Origin: Leptospira ellinghausenii | Lineage (GTDB): Bacteria > Spirochaetota > Leptospiria > Leptospirales > Leptospiraceae | NCBI RefSeq assembly: GCF_003114815.1 | Contig: NZ_BFAZ01000003.1 | Span: 1-64,000 of the forward strand | DNA length: 64,000 nt | Direction of reading: 5' to 3' | Part shown: positions 23,363-32,967 of the stretch, piece by piece | How the letters are laid out: each line of letters starts with the position of its first letter | Position numbering within the stretch: the first letter of the stretch is position 1 | Translations under genes and position numbers: made by a program | Notes under the pieces: model-generated | Seen by the model: only the letters and a program-made list of their open reading frames with translations | Told to the model about the DNA's origin: nothing | Database searches by the model: none

Positions 23363-23415
23363 TTTGAGTTGGACTTTAATTTATTTCAGAAGTATGTTTT
23401 GGGAATTAATATTCG

Positions 23416-23673
23416 CTATAGTTTAGTTTCTTCCGGAATTTTCCTTTTTAATTCATTTAACTCTTTTTTTAATTCAATCATCATCGATAAAAGCATGGAA
23501 TCGATTGGATAGGGGAGTGACGCCATCACACCAGCTTGCACCTGTAATTTGGCTATTCGAATGAGATCATCATAAATCTCTTGGTCCACTTTCCTGAGTG
23601 CTCTTCTGAAATCAGATAAGTTTTCTTCGATTTGTAACATTTGACGTGAATAAGGGGAAATGGTTCTGCCCAT
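23416..23673 (-). CDS. Small helical protein between the RecA-like gene and polB
   Basis: The frame is open much further upstream, but ATG at 23671-23673, one base after the RecA-like gene stop, is the likely start. The 85-residue product is helical (QMLQIEENLSDFRRALRKV, LLSMMIELKKELNELKRK) with a likely C-terminal coiled coil. No family was recognised. Position between two DNA-metabolism genes, with a 1-base gap upstream and 53 bp before polB, suggests an accessory subunit for the polymerase. Confidence 0.6.
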   Translation of the reverse strand: MGRTISPYSRQMLQIEENLSDFRRALRKVDQEIYDDLIRIAKLQVQAGVMASLPYPIDSMLLSMMIELKKELNELKRKIPEETKL

Positions 23674-23674
23674 T

Positions 23675-24283
23675 TTATGCTCCAGTGATAGATGTCTTTC
23701 TTGTGCGGATCCTTGAGAGTCCTTTTTCTGTTTTGAGTTCCCATAGGGTTTGAGAAGCCCGTAAAAGTTTTGGGAAAAAAATTTTAAAATTTTTATGAGA
23801 ATAGGTCCATGATTCAATGATAAGGAGAGGGACATTTTCTGTTGGAAATTTTTCAATAAAACCAAGCATCAAATTTAATAAATAAATTCCTTCGTCATCT
23901 TTTACGTCTCCATCCAAAAATTGTTTACAAGGGGCTAACAAGAAATAGATGGTGTTTTCTCTTTTTTCTTTCAAAATATGTTGCAGAGCGTCTAGTATTT
24001 GGTAAGGGGTGAAGGCCCTTTGGATCTGAATTTGTTCTAAAAAAGGTTCTGGTGCGAGGTTTTGTTTTCTTGTTTCTTCTGTGATGGTGAAGGGATTAAA
24101 TCGGATGGCACAATCCAAGTTAAACACCTGGAAACCAGAACAAACCAGTGCGTATTGCCAATAGTGGGCAAGTTTGTACATCCCCCTTTCTCCCGTCAGA
24201 AGTCCCAAATCCTTTTGGTTCCAGTTTTGGATGGGTTCGTAGATATTTGTGGAAGAGTAGTGGGTTTGTTCCGCGAGATCCAT
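23675..24283 (-). CDS. RecA-fold-like protein with degenerate P-loop, polB partner
   Basis: With the start at ATG 24281-24283 (GTG at 24344-24346 is an alternative) the product has 202 residues. DLGLLTGERGMYKLAHYWQYALVCSGFQVFNLDCAIRFNPF lies where RecA/RadA proteins have Walker A and the following strand, but the GPxGxGKT signature is missing, as in ImuA-like proteins. VPLLIIESW fits a Walker B strand without a clear acid. It probably binds the polymerase or DNA rather than ATP. On the minus strand TTTACA and TATAAG lie just upstream of the start, as does TACTA-N10-TAGTA (24286-24305), a possible operator. The assignment is by layout and is tentative. Confidence 0.5.
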   Translation of the reverse strand: MDLAEQTHYSSTNIYEPIQNWNQKDLGLLTGERGMYKLAHYWQYALVCSGFQVFNLDCAIRFNPFTITEETRKQNLAPEPFLEQIQIQRAFTPYQILDALQHILKEKRENTIYFLLAPCKQFLDGDVKDDEGIYLLNLMLGFIEKFPTENVPLLIIESWTYSHKNFKIFFPKLLRASQTLWELKTEKGLSRIRTRKTSITGA

Positions 24284-24524
24284 GATACTACTTATATGTA
24301 TAGTAAAAATATGTAAAGTGAAATTTTCCTCCTTATCTTTTTTCACTCCCTGTAAAAATCCGAAGGACAGGATTTAAAGAGACATAATCCAAAAAAAATA
24401 GCTAAGATCAGTTCTGAAACCAGAGCGAATCCAAGTGGACTCAATGAAAATCAAATGTTTGAAGGGAAGTAATCGAGTAGAAGGTGGAATGGAAACATGA
24501 AAATAAACATTGGATGTAAAAAGA

Positions 24525-24572
24525 AAAATGAAAAACGACCAACATCGATGAATGCACGTTTGGTGGTCGTTT
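24525..24572 (-). terminator. Rho-independent terminator after the 24.6-25.0 kb gene
   Basis: AAACGACC (24533-24540) pairs with GGTCGTTT (24565-24572). Read on the minus strand, the stem is followed by TTCATTTTT. It lies directly beyond the stop of the membrane-anchored protein gene. Confidence 0.7.
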
Positions 24573-24584
24573 GTGTGAGGAAAC

Positions 24585-24962
24585 TTAGAGAGGTGGAACT
24601 TCTCCAACAGTTTTTACACCCGTTACAAAATACCTGGTTTCGGCAAAACAGCTGAAAGGAACACCAATGTGTTCTTCGTATTGTAATACCACACGTTTGC
24701 CAATAGAACCATTCAATTGTTCGGCAATCGATTCATCACGGATACTGAAATAAAATTTTTCAGTCATCGTGCCTGGCATGGTCACAAGTGCCATTTCACC
24801 TTCCCAAGTTTTACAAACCCAACCCTTTTTGGAGAGTTTTTGGATGTAACCGGCACGGTCCCCTTCCGAATAACTCCAAGTGAGTGTAAGCCAAGTATAA
24901 CCCGCAAACAGAATCGCGAGTAGGATGAGGAATAAACTGAAACGAACGATGAATTTGCCCAT
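24585..24962 (-). CDS. Small membrane-anchored protein of unknown function
   Basis: The 125-residue product has one N-terminal membrane segment (FIVRFSLFLILLAILFAGYTWL). A compact soluble domain follows with GDRAGYIQKLSKKGWVCKTWEGEMAL, and a later IGVPFSCFAETRYFVTGV. Proteins with this GDR-x-G-x-(x)KxSxKGW-x-C-x-TWEG pattern occur widely in bacteria as uncharacterised single-pass proteins. The soluble part is probably periplasmic. It is followed by a clear terminator, so it is transcribed alone or as the last gene. Confidence 0.7.
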   Translation of the reverse strand: MGKFIVRFSLFLILLAILFAGYTWLTLTWSYSEGDRAGYIQKLSKKGWVCKTWEGEMALVTMPGTMTEKFYFSIRDESIAEQLNGSIGKRVVLQYEEHIGVPFSCFAETRYFVTGVKTVGEVPPL

Positions 24963-25359
24963 ATATTAATGCTGAAGTATGCCACTGGAAGTAAAACTTT
25001 CAAGACAATATTTCTTCGAAACTTGGAAACAAAAGTTTGGAAATTGAGTTTGCGCCAAGGATATGGAGGGCTTGGTCTGCCCTAGGCAGACGGGAGCGAA
25101 CGCGCACCCCGGAGTAGCCTGGTCCTTTCACGAGAATGGTTTGGTGGTGGATCGAATGAGGCGCCAAAACCATACGCCGGCCAAAAGATGAACAAATTTT
25201 CAAAAAAACAGGAAAATGAAGGGAAACAATTGTGAAAAATGGGACTTCATGGTAGAGAAGACTCATTGGGTGGCGGGTCCAGTTCCCCACCCAAAATCGG
25301 GCGGGGATACCACCGCAAACTTCTTGCCAAACTCCAATTCCTATCCCACACTAACACCT
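24963..25359. other. Intergenic region with a strong hairpin
   Basis: This gap between divergently transcribed genes is more GC-rich in its middle than its surroundings. It contains the perfect hairpin GTCTGCC-CTA-GGCAGAC at 25075-25091. Minus-strand frames through it have no start or composition of a real gene. Promoters for both flanking genes should lie here, but none stands out. Confidence 0.4.
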
Positions 25360-25926
25360 ATGCATCAGAAATTTTTGATTTTTTTCGTTTCGTTTATTCT
25401 TGTTAGCTGTTCAACTGGGGCATCTTACCAAAAACCAGAAAACGCTAAGGCCACCAAACAATGGGGCGTTGTGGAAGTAAAAGAAACTGTAAAAAGTATG
25501 AGTCATTCCTTATCAGTATATTATAAAACAGAAATGAAGACTGGTTTTTTGGAATGGAGAAAATTACAAAATAGTACGTCGGAACATATTGATACAAAAC
25601 TCATTACCAATGAAATTCTAAACCAACTTACAAAAGATAAAATTCCTTTTGTTGATACTTCTGTTCGTGAAGATGCAACCAAGGAAATGGCATTTGGAAA
25701 AACAGGAATGGTTTCATCTGATTCTCGTTTGGCAGTTGGAAAATTTAAGTCACCATCCCACCAAATCAAAGGTGAAATCAATGAGGTGGTTAATTTTGAA
25801 TCAGGAACAAAAATTCAATACATTACTGTGACTCTTTTTCTTGTGAGTTTGGAAACAAATCAAATCGTTTGGAGTGAACAAACCAACTTTCTTAAAAAAA
25901 GCCGAGTAGAAGGTTATGGGTTCTGA
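25360..25926 (+). CDS. LpoB-like lipoprotein
   Basis: The start was set at ATG 25360, giving 188 residues with the signal MHQKFLIFFVSFILVSC (lipidated Cys17); the open frame extends 48 codons upstream without a signal. The mature part has FLEWRKLQNSTSEHIDTKLITNEILNQL, VDTSVRED and HQIKGEINEVV, the order found in the LpoB/PF13036 family of outer-membrane lipoproteins, which in enterobacteria activate penicillin-binding protein 1B. Its gene faces, and overlaps by 13 bp at the 3' end, a COG3014-type lipoprotein gene. LpoB-like and COG3014 genes often occur together, which supports both calls. Confidence 0.7.
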   Translation: MHQKFLIFFVSFILVSCSTGASYQKPENAKATKQWGVVEVKETVKSMSHSLSVYYKTEMKTGFLEWRKLQNSTSEHIDTKLITNEILNQLTKDKIPFVDTSVREDATKEMAFGKTGMVSSDSRLAVGKFKSPSHQIKGEINEVVNFESGTKIQYITVTLFLVSLETNQIVWSEQTNFLKKSRVEGYGF

Positions 25927-27200
25927 ACATCAGGTACAAATCCAAACCTAACTTTGATTTTTCCCATAGCGGGCGTAAGGTGGTAGGTAACGGGTCCTTG
26001 GTTTGAAGTAAGGATTGGTTCATTAAGTTTTGTTTTTGATTTACCAATCCAAACATATTCAGGGAAAAAACGGACATATCTGTATTCATTGGATACATCC
26101 AAGTCTTCTTTGATATTTTCTTTGGTTTGGTGGATGGACCTGCCAATCCATTCACGACCAAGCTGAAACCCGGCCACCATGGTAATGAGACCAAATGCCA
26201 CAACATCACCCGAACTAACTTCTGAACCAACATATACCATACCTGCTCCTAAAGCAATTATGGTGGCACCAGCAAGGATGGAACCTGTGATCTTAAGTGT
26301 CCCTTTTGTTCCTTCCTTAATCGCTGTAGCAGACATCAATTGGAAATATTTAGAATCTTGGACGAGTTCTGCGATTTCATTGTCGCGGATGAGATGGCGT
26401 TCGTACCATCCTAATGTTCCTTTTTCTAAACTCAATTGGATGGATTTGGATTTGTCGACAAGTAGGAGGGAACTTTGTTTTCCAGAAGTTGTAAACTTCA
26501 GATTCCTTAGACCACGGATAAAATTGAGATTGGCAGAAGGGTCCATTTCTGGTTCAGCACCTGGACCACCAAAGACAAAGATAAACTCACCGTCTATTGG
26601 AACCATCTCGTTTGCAAACGAACGAATGGATGAAGATTGTGGTTTCATTTGAGTGGCTCTCCGAAAATCTACCATCGCTTCTTCTCTTGCACCCGTTGAA
26701 AGCCATAGAGTAGCAAGTAAAAGCCGTAAAGTGGGGTCATCAAACTGGCCTTCTGCGCTCCATTCTCCACTTAACAAATTGCCTGCATACCTTGCTTGGA
26801 TTTTGGCATTTTCATATTGTTCGACTCGTGAATAGTAGAGTCCAAGTAAGATGTGTAAGTAAATAATTTCAGCTTCTGATGCATAATATCCATCTTCTGA
26901 TTCCATATAAAAAAATGATTTTAGAGTTCTAGAAGCACTAAATCGTAAGCGTTCTTTACTTGCTTCCGCGAGAGATTCCAAGTCACGGAATTCTTTTCCT
27001 CCAGAAAGAAAGGAAAGATGAGCTTTTTCTAATATGGCAATAAAACCTTTTCGTTCGTTTCGAGGTAATGTTGTGAGTGCATTGTCAATTGATGCTTTTT
27101 TGTAAGAACGAAGGGAATCTTCATAGTCTTGGCGTTTCGCAAGACTTGTACATTGGATTGTGAAAATGAGAAAAAGGAACCAAACAGGAAGAACACGCAT
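25914..27200 (-). CDS. COG3014-like lipoprotein with TPR-like helices
   Basis: The 428-residue product has the lipoprotein signal MRVLPVWFLFLIFTIQC (Cys17). Helical repeats follow (residues about 45-200, including LLGLYYSRVEQYENAKIQARYA and LLATLWLSTGAREEAMVDFRRA). Next is a glycine-rich hydrophobic segment (ILAGATIIALGAGMVYVGS, near residue 310) that may enter a membrane, and a beta-rich end. The layout matches the uncharacterised COG3014 lipoproteins, which commonly travel with LpoB-like genes. A good ribosome site, AAGGAT, precedes the start. It follows purL by 32 bp on the same strand but is probably unrelated to purine synthesis. Confidence 0.65.
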   Translation of the reverse strand: MRVLPVWFLFLIFTIQCTSLAKRQDYEDSLRSYKKASIDNALTTLPRNERKGFIAILEKAHLSFLSGGKEFRDLESLAEASKERLRFSASRTLKSFFYMESEDGYYASEAEIIYLHILLGLYYSRVEQYENAKIQARYAGNLLSGEWSAEGQFDDPTLRLLLATLWLSTGAREEAMVDFRRATQMKPQSSSIRSFANEMVPIDGEFIFVFGGPGAEPEMDPSANLNFIRGLRNLKFTTSGKQSSLLLVDKSKSIQLSLEKGTLGWYERHLIRDNEIAELVQDSKYFQLMSATAIKEGTKGTLKITGSILAGATIIALGAGMVYVGSEVSSGDVVAFGLITMVAGFQLGREWIGRSIHQTKENIKEDLDVSNEYRYVRFFPEYVWIGKSKTKLNEPILTSNQGPVTYHLTPAMGKIKVRFGFVPDVQNP

Positions 27201-27232
27201 CTGGCATATCCTTCCTGCAATTTGAAACTTGT

Positions 27233-29479
27233 CTATTCGAAATAGGATTTTAATCCACTTTCAAATTCTACTTCTAGCGATTTTGTAGTCCATTCCCAAT
27301 GGAAACCCTCTCCTTTGACGGAAAGGGAATTTTTGGAACTTGATGTTCCCAAGGAATAAAATGACAAACCATTTTTTTCAAACGATTCTTTCACTTTTGA
27401 TTCATCATTTGGTAGATAACTCACGATAAAACTTGCACCTGTTTCACCAAAACACAAAGTATCTAACCTTGGGATTTTTGTTTGTAATTCATTTAAATTG
27501 GCTTCGATTCCTTTTTTCCCAACAATCACAATCTTTGCGAGCGCTACAAGGAGACCACCGAGTGACAAGTCTTTGGCGGACGTCAAAAGTCCTTGTTTGC
27601 GACATTGGATCAGGGCATCAATGGTTTGTTTTTCTTTTGCTAACGAAATTTTCGGAATGGCGCCTGTATCAAGACCTTGGGATCTATACAAATACTCAGA
27701 GGCAGAAATCGTAGGTAAAAAATCACCAACAAGTGCATACTTCACCACTTCGTTTGTTTTGGGGTAAGTGCGTAGTCCCTTGGATACATCGTCGATCACT
27801 CCCACCATACCTATGGTAGGTGTTGGGAACACAGGTCCTTCAGGGGATTCGTTGTAAAAGGAAACGTTTCCACCCGTAACAGGGAGTCCAAGAAAACGAC
27901 ATGCATCCCCAAGGCCTCTCACACATTCACTGAACACGTAATAGTTTTCTGGGATGTATGGATTTCCAAAGTTGAGGTTGTTTGTCACTCCATAAGGTTC
28001 AGCACCAGTCGCGGCAACGTTTCTTGCTGATTCACAAACTGCAATTTGCGCCCCTTCGTATGGGTTTAAATACGTATAACGTGAGTTACAGTCTGTTGCA
28101 ACAGCGATTCCTTTATTGGTTCCAGGGATACGAACAAGACCACCGTCTTCACCAGGTTCTACCACTTTCACAAGACCCACTTCTGTGTCGTATTGTTCAT
28201 ACAGTGGCCTTCTGGAACTGATGTTTAGAGAAGAAAGTAGGCTATTGAGAGCTTGAGGGACTGTGTCTGGTTTTAGATCAGGGATTTTATTTGGATCAAA
28301 TTTTATCACCTCATCTAAGTAAGACGGTCTTTTTTCTTCCCTCACATACCTTGGGGCGCCACCTCCGAGTACAAGTGATTCCGCTGGGATTTCAGCTTTG
28401 AGTTTTCCGTTTTTACGGATGCGTAAGATTCCATCACCCGTGACAGTTCCGATCTCAACAGCATTTAACCCCCATTTGTGGAAGATGGAAACAAGTTCTC
28501 CTTCTTTGCCCACTTCAGGGATCACAAGCATACGTTCTTGGGATTCCGATAACATGATTTCATATGCATTCATATCTTGTTCGCGGAGTGGGACTTTGTC
28601 TAGATCCACATCCATTCCCGTTTTCCCTTTGGCACTCATCTCAGATGTAGCACAAGAAATCCCTGCTGCACCCATATCTTGGATTCCCACAAGGAGTTTC
28701 TTTTGGATGGCTTCGAGGGATGCTTCCATTAGAAGTTTTTCCATAAACGGATCACCCACCTGTACTGCAGAACGTTTTTCTTCTGATTCTTTGGTGAGGT
28801 CTTTGGAGGCGAAACTTGCACCATGGATCCCGTCGCGGCCAGTTGTGGCACCAACAATGTACACTTTGTTTCCCACTTGGCCTTTGGTCGAGGCAGAAGC
28901 CATTTCATCGTGTTTGGCGATTCCCACAGTCATTGCATTGACAAGTGGGTTTTTGGTAAAGGTAGGGTGGATAAAAAGTTCCCCTCCACCCACTGCGATT
29001 CCGAGAGAGTTACCATAATCACCAATCCCTTTTACGGCACGAGTGAGTAAGTATTTATTGCGAGGTTCTTTAGGATCACCAAACCGAAGTGAGTTGAGGG
29101 AAGTGATGGGGCGAGCGCCCATCGTAAAAATATCACGCATGATCCCACCAACACCCGTTGCAGCACCTTGGTATGGTTCAACGGCCGTAGGGTGGTTGTG
29201 ACTTTCAATTTTAAAAACAACTGCAAGTCCATCCCCGATGTCCATGGCTCCCGCGTTTTCTTCCCCAGCTTGTGCGAGGAGTTTGTCTGATTTGGTGGGA
29301 AGGGTTTTTAGTTTTAAGATAGAATTTTTATAAGAGCAGTGTTCCGACCACATGGCGGAAAAAATTCCAAGTTCTGTTGAATTGGGAATTCTTCCTAAGA
29401 TTTTTTGAATTTCAACAAATTCAGTTTCGGTAAGTCCGTGTTCCTTTGCTTCTTCCAGACTGACTTTCTCTTTTTCCAT
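27233..29479 (-). CDS. purL: Phosphoribosylformylglycinamidine synthase, large subunit
   Basis: The 748-residue product is the length of the small-type PurL that works with PurS and PurQ. It begins EEAKEHGLTETEF and soon has MWSEHCSYKNS, the family signature. FKIESHNHPTAVEPYQGAATGVGG follows around residues 90-115, with the metal- and ATP-binding residues of the AIRS-fold, and the second half repeats it in NLNFGNPYIPE and GLPVTGGNVSFYNES. It converts FGAR to FGAM with ATP and ammonia from glutamine in purine synthesis. AAGGAT precedes the ATG. It starts 9 bp after a flavin-reductase gene. Confidence 0.96.
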   Translation of the reverse strand: MEKEKVSLEEAKEHGLTETEFVEIQKILGRIPNSTELGIFSAMWSEHCSYKNSILKLKTLPTKSDKLLAQAGEENAGAMDIGDGLAVVFKIESHNHPTAVEPYQGAATGVGGIMRDIFTMGARPITSLNSLRFGDPKEPRNKYLLTRAVKGIGDYGNSLGIAVGGGELFIHPTFTKNPLVNAMTVGIAKHDEMASASTKGQVGNKVYIVGATTGRDGIHGASFASKDLTKESEEKRSAVQVGDPFMEKLLMEASLEAIQKKLLVGIQDMGAAGISCATSEMSAKGKTGMDVDLDKVPLREQDMNAYEIMLSESQERMLVIPEVGKEGELVSIFHKWGLNAVEIGTVTGDGILRIRKNGKLKAEIPAESLVLGGGAPRYVREEKRPSYLDEVIKFDPNKIPDLKPDTVPQALNSLLSSLNISSRRPLYEQYDTEVGLVKVVEPGEDGGLVRIPGTNKGIAVATDCNSRYTYLNPYEGAQIAVCESARNVAATGAEPYGVTNNLNFGNPYIPENYYVFSECVRGLGDACRFLGLPVTGGNVSFYNESPEGPVFPTPTIGMVGVIDDVSKGLRTYPKTNEVVKYALVGDFLPTISASEYLYRSQGLDTGAIPKISLAKEKQTIDALIQCRKQGLLTSAKDLSLGGLLVALAKIVIVGKKGIEANLNELQTKIPRLDTLCFGETGASFIVSYLPNDESKVKESFEKNGLSFYSLGTSSSKNSLSVKGEGFHWEWTTKSLEVEFESGLKSYFE

Positions 29480-29488
29480 GGTATATCC

Positions 29489-29968
29489 TTAAATGAGTTC
29501 TCTATAATTGCGATTGAAATAGAGAAGGGGTGAACCTTCCTTTGTGGCCACAGCTTCCACAAGTCCGAGGAAAATCCAGTGGTCACCTGCATCGATGATT
29601 TGGTGCACCAGGCAATCCAAAGAAGCTAAGGAACCCTCTAAGATGGGAGCTCCGGTGGAAAGAGTTCCTGGTTTTAGGCCTTCCAAAACAACCGCTTTGT
29701 CCAGAGAACCAGAAGCAAAATCAGCGGAAATTTGTTTTTGTTCGGAAGAAAGAATATTCACCGCAAAGTTTCCAGCCGTTTCGATGGCTTCTTTCGCCTT
29801 GGAATGTTTCGCGAGACAAAACAAAACTAACGGTGGTTCTAAGGAAACAGAAGAAAAACTGGAAACAGTCACTCCCCCTTTTATGGTCTTTGACGCATAG
29901 GTAATGACGGATACTCCTGATGCCCAATGGGAAAGAGAAGATTTAAATTGGTCTGTGGCTACTGGCAT
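29489..29968 (-). CDS. Flavin reductase family protein
   Basis: The 159-residue product has the FMN-binding split-barrel layout of the flavin reductase (Flavin_Reduct) family. FKSSLSHWASGVSVITY lies at the N terminus, GVTVSSFSSVSLEPPLVLFCLAK is the flavin-binding core, and DHWIFLGLVEAV with a final YFNRNYREL is the usual end. Such proteins use NAD(P)H to reduce free FMN, often for a partner oxygenase. No oxygenase lies nearby, so its partner is unknown. It is the first gene of a minus-strand run with purL and is divergent from the PerR-like regulator gene. Confidence 0.85.
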   Translation of the reverse strand: MPVATDQFKSSLSHWASGVSVITYASKTIKGGVTVSSFSSVSLEPPLVLFCLAKHSKAKEAIETAGNFAVNILSSEQKQISADFASGSLDKAVVLEGLKPGTLSTGAPILEGSLASLDCLVHQIIDAGDHWIFLGLVEAVATKEGSPLLYFNRNYRELI

Positions 29969-30074
29969 AATGGCTCCGTATTGACAAATATCAATTTCTG
30001 GAAGGATTCTAAAATCGAAATTCCAATTGACCCCACACTATTTTTAAGAGTCTGATTAGGGAAAGGGATTTCCT

Positions 30075-30449
30075 ATGAAAGCACTGACAAAACACAGAGA
30101 ATTGATTCTACAAGACCTGAAAGAAAGACACGACCATCCTACCGCAAAAATGGTATTTGAGTCGGTCAGGGACAAAGCAGATAAAATCAGTTTTGCCACT
30201 GTTTACAACTCACTCGAGTATTTAGTAGGCCATAAACTCGTGAACAAACTCAATATTGAATCGGAATCTGTTCGTTATGATGCCTTCCTTGACGACCATT
30301 CCCATTTGATTTGCCATTCTTGTGGAACCATCCTCGACGTTCCTGCACTCAAACTGGACGAAAGTACAGACTGGAAAGCGATGGGATTTGTGGCAGACCA
30401 CATTGACATTGTGGTTTCTGGCACTTGTTCTTCTTGTAAGTCCCACTAA
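30075..30449 (+). CDS. Fur-family regulator, PerR-like
   Basis: The 124-residue product has the winged-helix DNA-binding part (RDKADKISFATVYNSLEYLV) and two CxxC zinc pairs (CHSC and CSSC) of the Fur family. The segment VRYDAFLDDHSHLICHSCG aligns with SRFDFVTSDHYHAICENCG of B. subtilis PerR, with Asp where PerR has its peroxide-sensing Asp85 and where Fur usually has Glu. A role as a hydrogen-peroxide-sensing repressor is therefore likely. Leptospira carry more than one PerR; which this is cannot be told. It is divergent from the flavin reductase gene, and GGGAGG-N5-CCTCCC (30463-30479) follows its stop. Confidence 0.8.
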   Translation: MKALTKHRELILQDLKERHDHPTAKMVFESVRDKADKISFATVYNSLEYLVGHKLVNKLNIESESVRYDAFLDDHSHLICHSCGTILDVPALKLDESTDWKAMGFVADHIDIVVSGTCSSCKSH

Positions 30450-30462
30450 AATGTAATAGAAA

Positions 30463-30479
30463 GGGAGGTTTCCCCTCCC
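30463..30479 (+). other. GC-rich hairpin between the PerR-like gene and mutL
   Basis: GGGAGG-TTTCC-CCTCCC lies 13 bp after the regulator stop and 13 bp before the mutL ATG. There is no T run, so it may slow transcription or mask the mutL ribosome site rather than act as a full terminator. Confidence 0.4.
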
Positions 30480-30492
30480 AAGCTTGCCCTAT

Positions 30493-32301
30493 ATGGGCAT
30501 CATCCATTCCCTTTCTCCCGACCTCATCAACCAAATTGCAGCGGGAGAAGTCATTGAATCCACACATTCCATCTTAAAAGAACTCATCGAAAATTCCATC
30601 GATGCAGGAGCTTCCAAAATTGAAATCGCAACGGAAAGTGCGGGCCTTGGCCGTATCCTTGTTTCCGACGATGGACATGGGATCACAAAAGAGGATCTAC
30701 CTCTTGCCATCAAACGGTATGCCACAAGTAAAATCCAAAACTTCCATGACTTAGAACACCTATTTACCTTTGGGTTTCGGGGGGAGGCACTTGCCTCCAT
30801 CGCTTCTGTGGCAAGGCTTGTGATTGAATCGGGTACCGAAGGAAACCGCACCGCAAACCGTGTGGTGGTAGAAGAGGGGAAAATTGTTTCCGAAGAAGAG
30901 ATCCCTTTTTTCCAAGGGACAAAAATTGAAATTAAAGATTTGTTCTATAATACACCCGTTAGACGGAAATTTCTAAAAACCGAATCAGGGGAGGAGAAAA
31001 AAAATAGAACTCGAGTGCAGACAATGGCACTAGGAGAACCGAGTATTAGCTTTCGGTACGTACAAAATGGGAAGGAAGTTTTTTTTGTCCAAAAGGAAGA
31101 ACCTTTGGAACGAATCCTTTCTGTGTATGGTGAAAATCTCCGTGACCATCTTTTGCCTGTCCATACAAGTCGGAATGGAATGACCTTACGAGGGTTTATC
31201 TCCCATCCGGATTTTTATAAATCATCAAGGACGGGTCAGTTCTTTTTCGTGAACAACCGTTCGGTGGAACTCAAATTTTCTGCTCAGATTTTAAAACGTT
31301 GTTATGGAGAGTTATTACCTAGTGGTGCCTTTCCCTATGCATTTTTGTTTTTTGACCTTCCTCGTGAGTTTGTGGATGTGAACGTTCACCCACAAAAAAA
31401 AGAAGTTCGGTTTTTATCGGAAGAAACCATTACAGGGATTCTCTTCCAAGGAATCACTGAGGTGTTACGCACTTCCACTCCCGTGGAATTTTTAGAAATG
31501 CGCCGAAGGTTATCGATGCCCATTCCCTATGACAAGGCTAGGAGTGATTCTTCGTTTGGTGAAGGTGGATTGGGCAGTGGGACCTCACCTTATTGGGGGA
31601 CACAAACCGAAGGAAGTCCGCTTTTAGGTCCGAGTTCTATCGAAGGAAGGTCTGGATTTTCTCTGGAAGGGATTGGGGCTGGGACAAACTTACATTTGTT
31701 AGGTGAAAACTTATCCAAACACCATTTGTTTGTTCCGAAAAAACACTTCGGTGTGATTTTTGAAACCTTTATCCTGGCGGAAGCCGAAGATGGACTCTAT
31801 ATCATTGACCAACACACGGCCCACGAACGGATCCGTTATGAGGAAGTCTTACGGGATCTCAAATCCAAAGCTTATAAATCCCAAAGCCTACTCACTCCCA
31901 TCCGTCTCGAGCTCACAAAAGAAGAAGCCGAAGAGATGATCGCTGAAAAACAAAGGTTTAGTGAACTTGGGATCACCCTCGAACCTTTTTCGGGAGGTAC
32001 AATTCTCATCCGAGAGGTCCCATCTTACATCGATCCCGGGAAAGAAACAGAAACCATCCTCGACCTTTGGGAGCGGTTCAAGTCCAAAGACCCAGAAGAG
32101 AAAGAGTTGTATGATGAGATGGCCAAATGTGTGGCCTGTCGGTCAGCCATTAAAAAAGGGGACCAAGTATCAGACCCCATTATTGGGGAACTCTTACAAA
32201 GGCTATCGTACTGCGAAAATCCCTCCCTTTGCCCTCACGGCAGACCTACCCTCATCAAACTGACACGAAAAGACTTAGAGACCATGTTCCACAGGATCTA
32301 A
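30493..32301 (+). CDS. mutL: DNA mismatch repair protein MutL
   Basis: With the start at ATG 30493 (a TTG three codons earlier is possible) the product has 602 residues. The GHKL ATPase motifs are complete: [17 protein letters not shown] and [11 protein letters not shown]. The C-terminal domain has [13 protein letters not shown] near residue 439, [10 protein letters not shown] and CPHGRP, the metal-binding endonuclease motifs of MutL proteins from bacteria without MutH. It should nick the new strand after MutS finds a mismatch. A glycine/serine-rich linker (about 350-400) joins the domains. Confidence 0.96.
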   Translation: MGIIHSLSPDLINQIAAGEVIESTHSILKELIENSIDAGASKIEIATESAGLGRILVSDDGHGITKEDLPLAIKRYATSKIQNFHDLEHLFTFGFRGEALASIASVARLVIESGTEGNRTANRVVVEEGKIVSEEEIPFFQGTKIEIKDLFYNTPVRRKFLKTESGEEKKNRTRVQTMALGEPSISFRYVQNGKEVFFVQKEEPLERILSVYGENLRDHLLPVHTSRNGMTLRGFISHPDFYKSSRTGQFFFVNNRSVELKFSAQILKRCYGELLPSGAFPYAFLFFDLPREFVDVNVHPQKKEVRFLSEETITGILFQGITEVLRTSTPVEFLEMRRRLSMPIPYDKARSDSSFGEGGLGSGTSPYWGTQTEGSPLLGPSSIEGRSGFSLEGIGAGTNLHLLGENLSKHHLFVPKKHFGVIFETFILAEAEDGLYIIDQHTAHERIRYEEVLRDLKSKAYKSQSLLTPIRLELTKEEAEEMIAEKQRFSELGITLEPFSGGTILIREVPSYIDPGKETETILDLWERFKSKDPEEKELYDEMAKCVACRSAIKKGDQVSDPIIGELLQRLSYCENPSLCPHGRPTLIKLTRKDLETMFHRI

Positions 32302-32361
32302 ACTGCCAAACGAATCCGAAAAACATTGATTGATTTATCGCTTTCGAAATTCTAGGTTCTG

Positions 32362-32967
32362 ATGCCAAGACCCTTAGAAGGCAAAAACATGACCCTGCGT
32401 GAGAAGGAAAAAATCCTCCTCCAAAAAATCAAAGCAGGGGACCCGACTGCCTATATGACACTCGTCTCTCCATTCCGAGAGAGACTTTTCCGAAAAGCAG
32501 TTTCCATGGTCAAAGACGGCGATGACGCCGAAGACATTGTCCAAGATGCTCTCATTTCAGGTTACAAATCCATTCAAAACTTCCGTGCTGAGGCAGGTGT
32601 CTACACTTGGCTCTACCGCATTGTGGTGAATAAGTCCAAGGATCTACTTGCCAAGAAGAAACGTGGGCGTGAAAAACCCATGGATGACTCAGGTGATAAC
32701 CAATTTGTGGATTCCCGTGTCGGATATGAAAAAAAATTGGAACTTTCTGAGGAATCAAGTTATCTAATGAGTAAGATTGCACTCTTAGAAGATTCCTACA
32801 AACAAGTCCTCGAACTTCGTTATTTTGAAAACCTTTCCTATAACGAAATTGCTGAGATTATGGAATGTAATGTAGGAACGGTTAAGAGTCGTCTCTTTAA
32901 GGCGAAGGAGTTTTTAAAGCACCTCATCCAGAAAGATGAAAAAGGAGAAGGGTTCTTTGAAAAATAG
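32362..32967 (+). CDS. ECF-type RNA polymerase sigma factor
   Basis: The 201-residue product has sigma region 2 (GDPTAYMTLVSPFRERLFRKA, DAEDIVQDALISGYKSI, and FRAEAGVYTWLYRIVVNKSKD). It has region 4 (VLELRYFENLSYNEIAEIM and VGTVKSRLFKAKEFLK) and no region 1.1 or 3, as in extracytoplasmic-function sigma factors. ATG 32389, ten codons in, has a better ribosome site (AGAAGG) and may be the true start. The gene overlaps by 32 bp a downstream gene encoding a single-pass membrane protein that is probably its anti-sigma factor. Confidence 0.9.
   Translation: MPRPLEGKNMTLREKEKILLQKIKAGDPTAYMTLVSPFRERLFRKAVSMVKDGDDAEDIVQDALISGYKSIQNFRAEAGVYTWLYRIVVNKSKDLLAKKKRGREKPMDDSGDNQFVDSRVGYEKKLELSEESSYLMSKIALLEDSYKQVLELRYFENLSYNEIAEIMECNVGTVKSRLFKAKEFLKHLIQKDEKGEGFFEK

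Noticed and set aside
25000..25290. A 96-codon minus-strand frame in the intergenic region
   Set aside because: It has no plausible ribosome site, its translation has no recognisable fold, and it crosses a strong hairpin in a probable promoter region.
27498..29050. Several plus-strand frames opposite purL
   Set aside because: They are antisense shadows of a full-length conserved gene and lack starts with ribosome sites.
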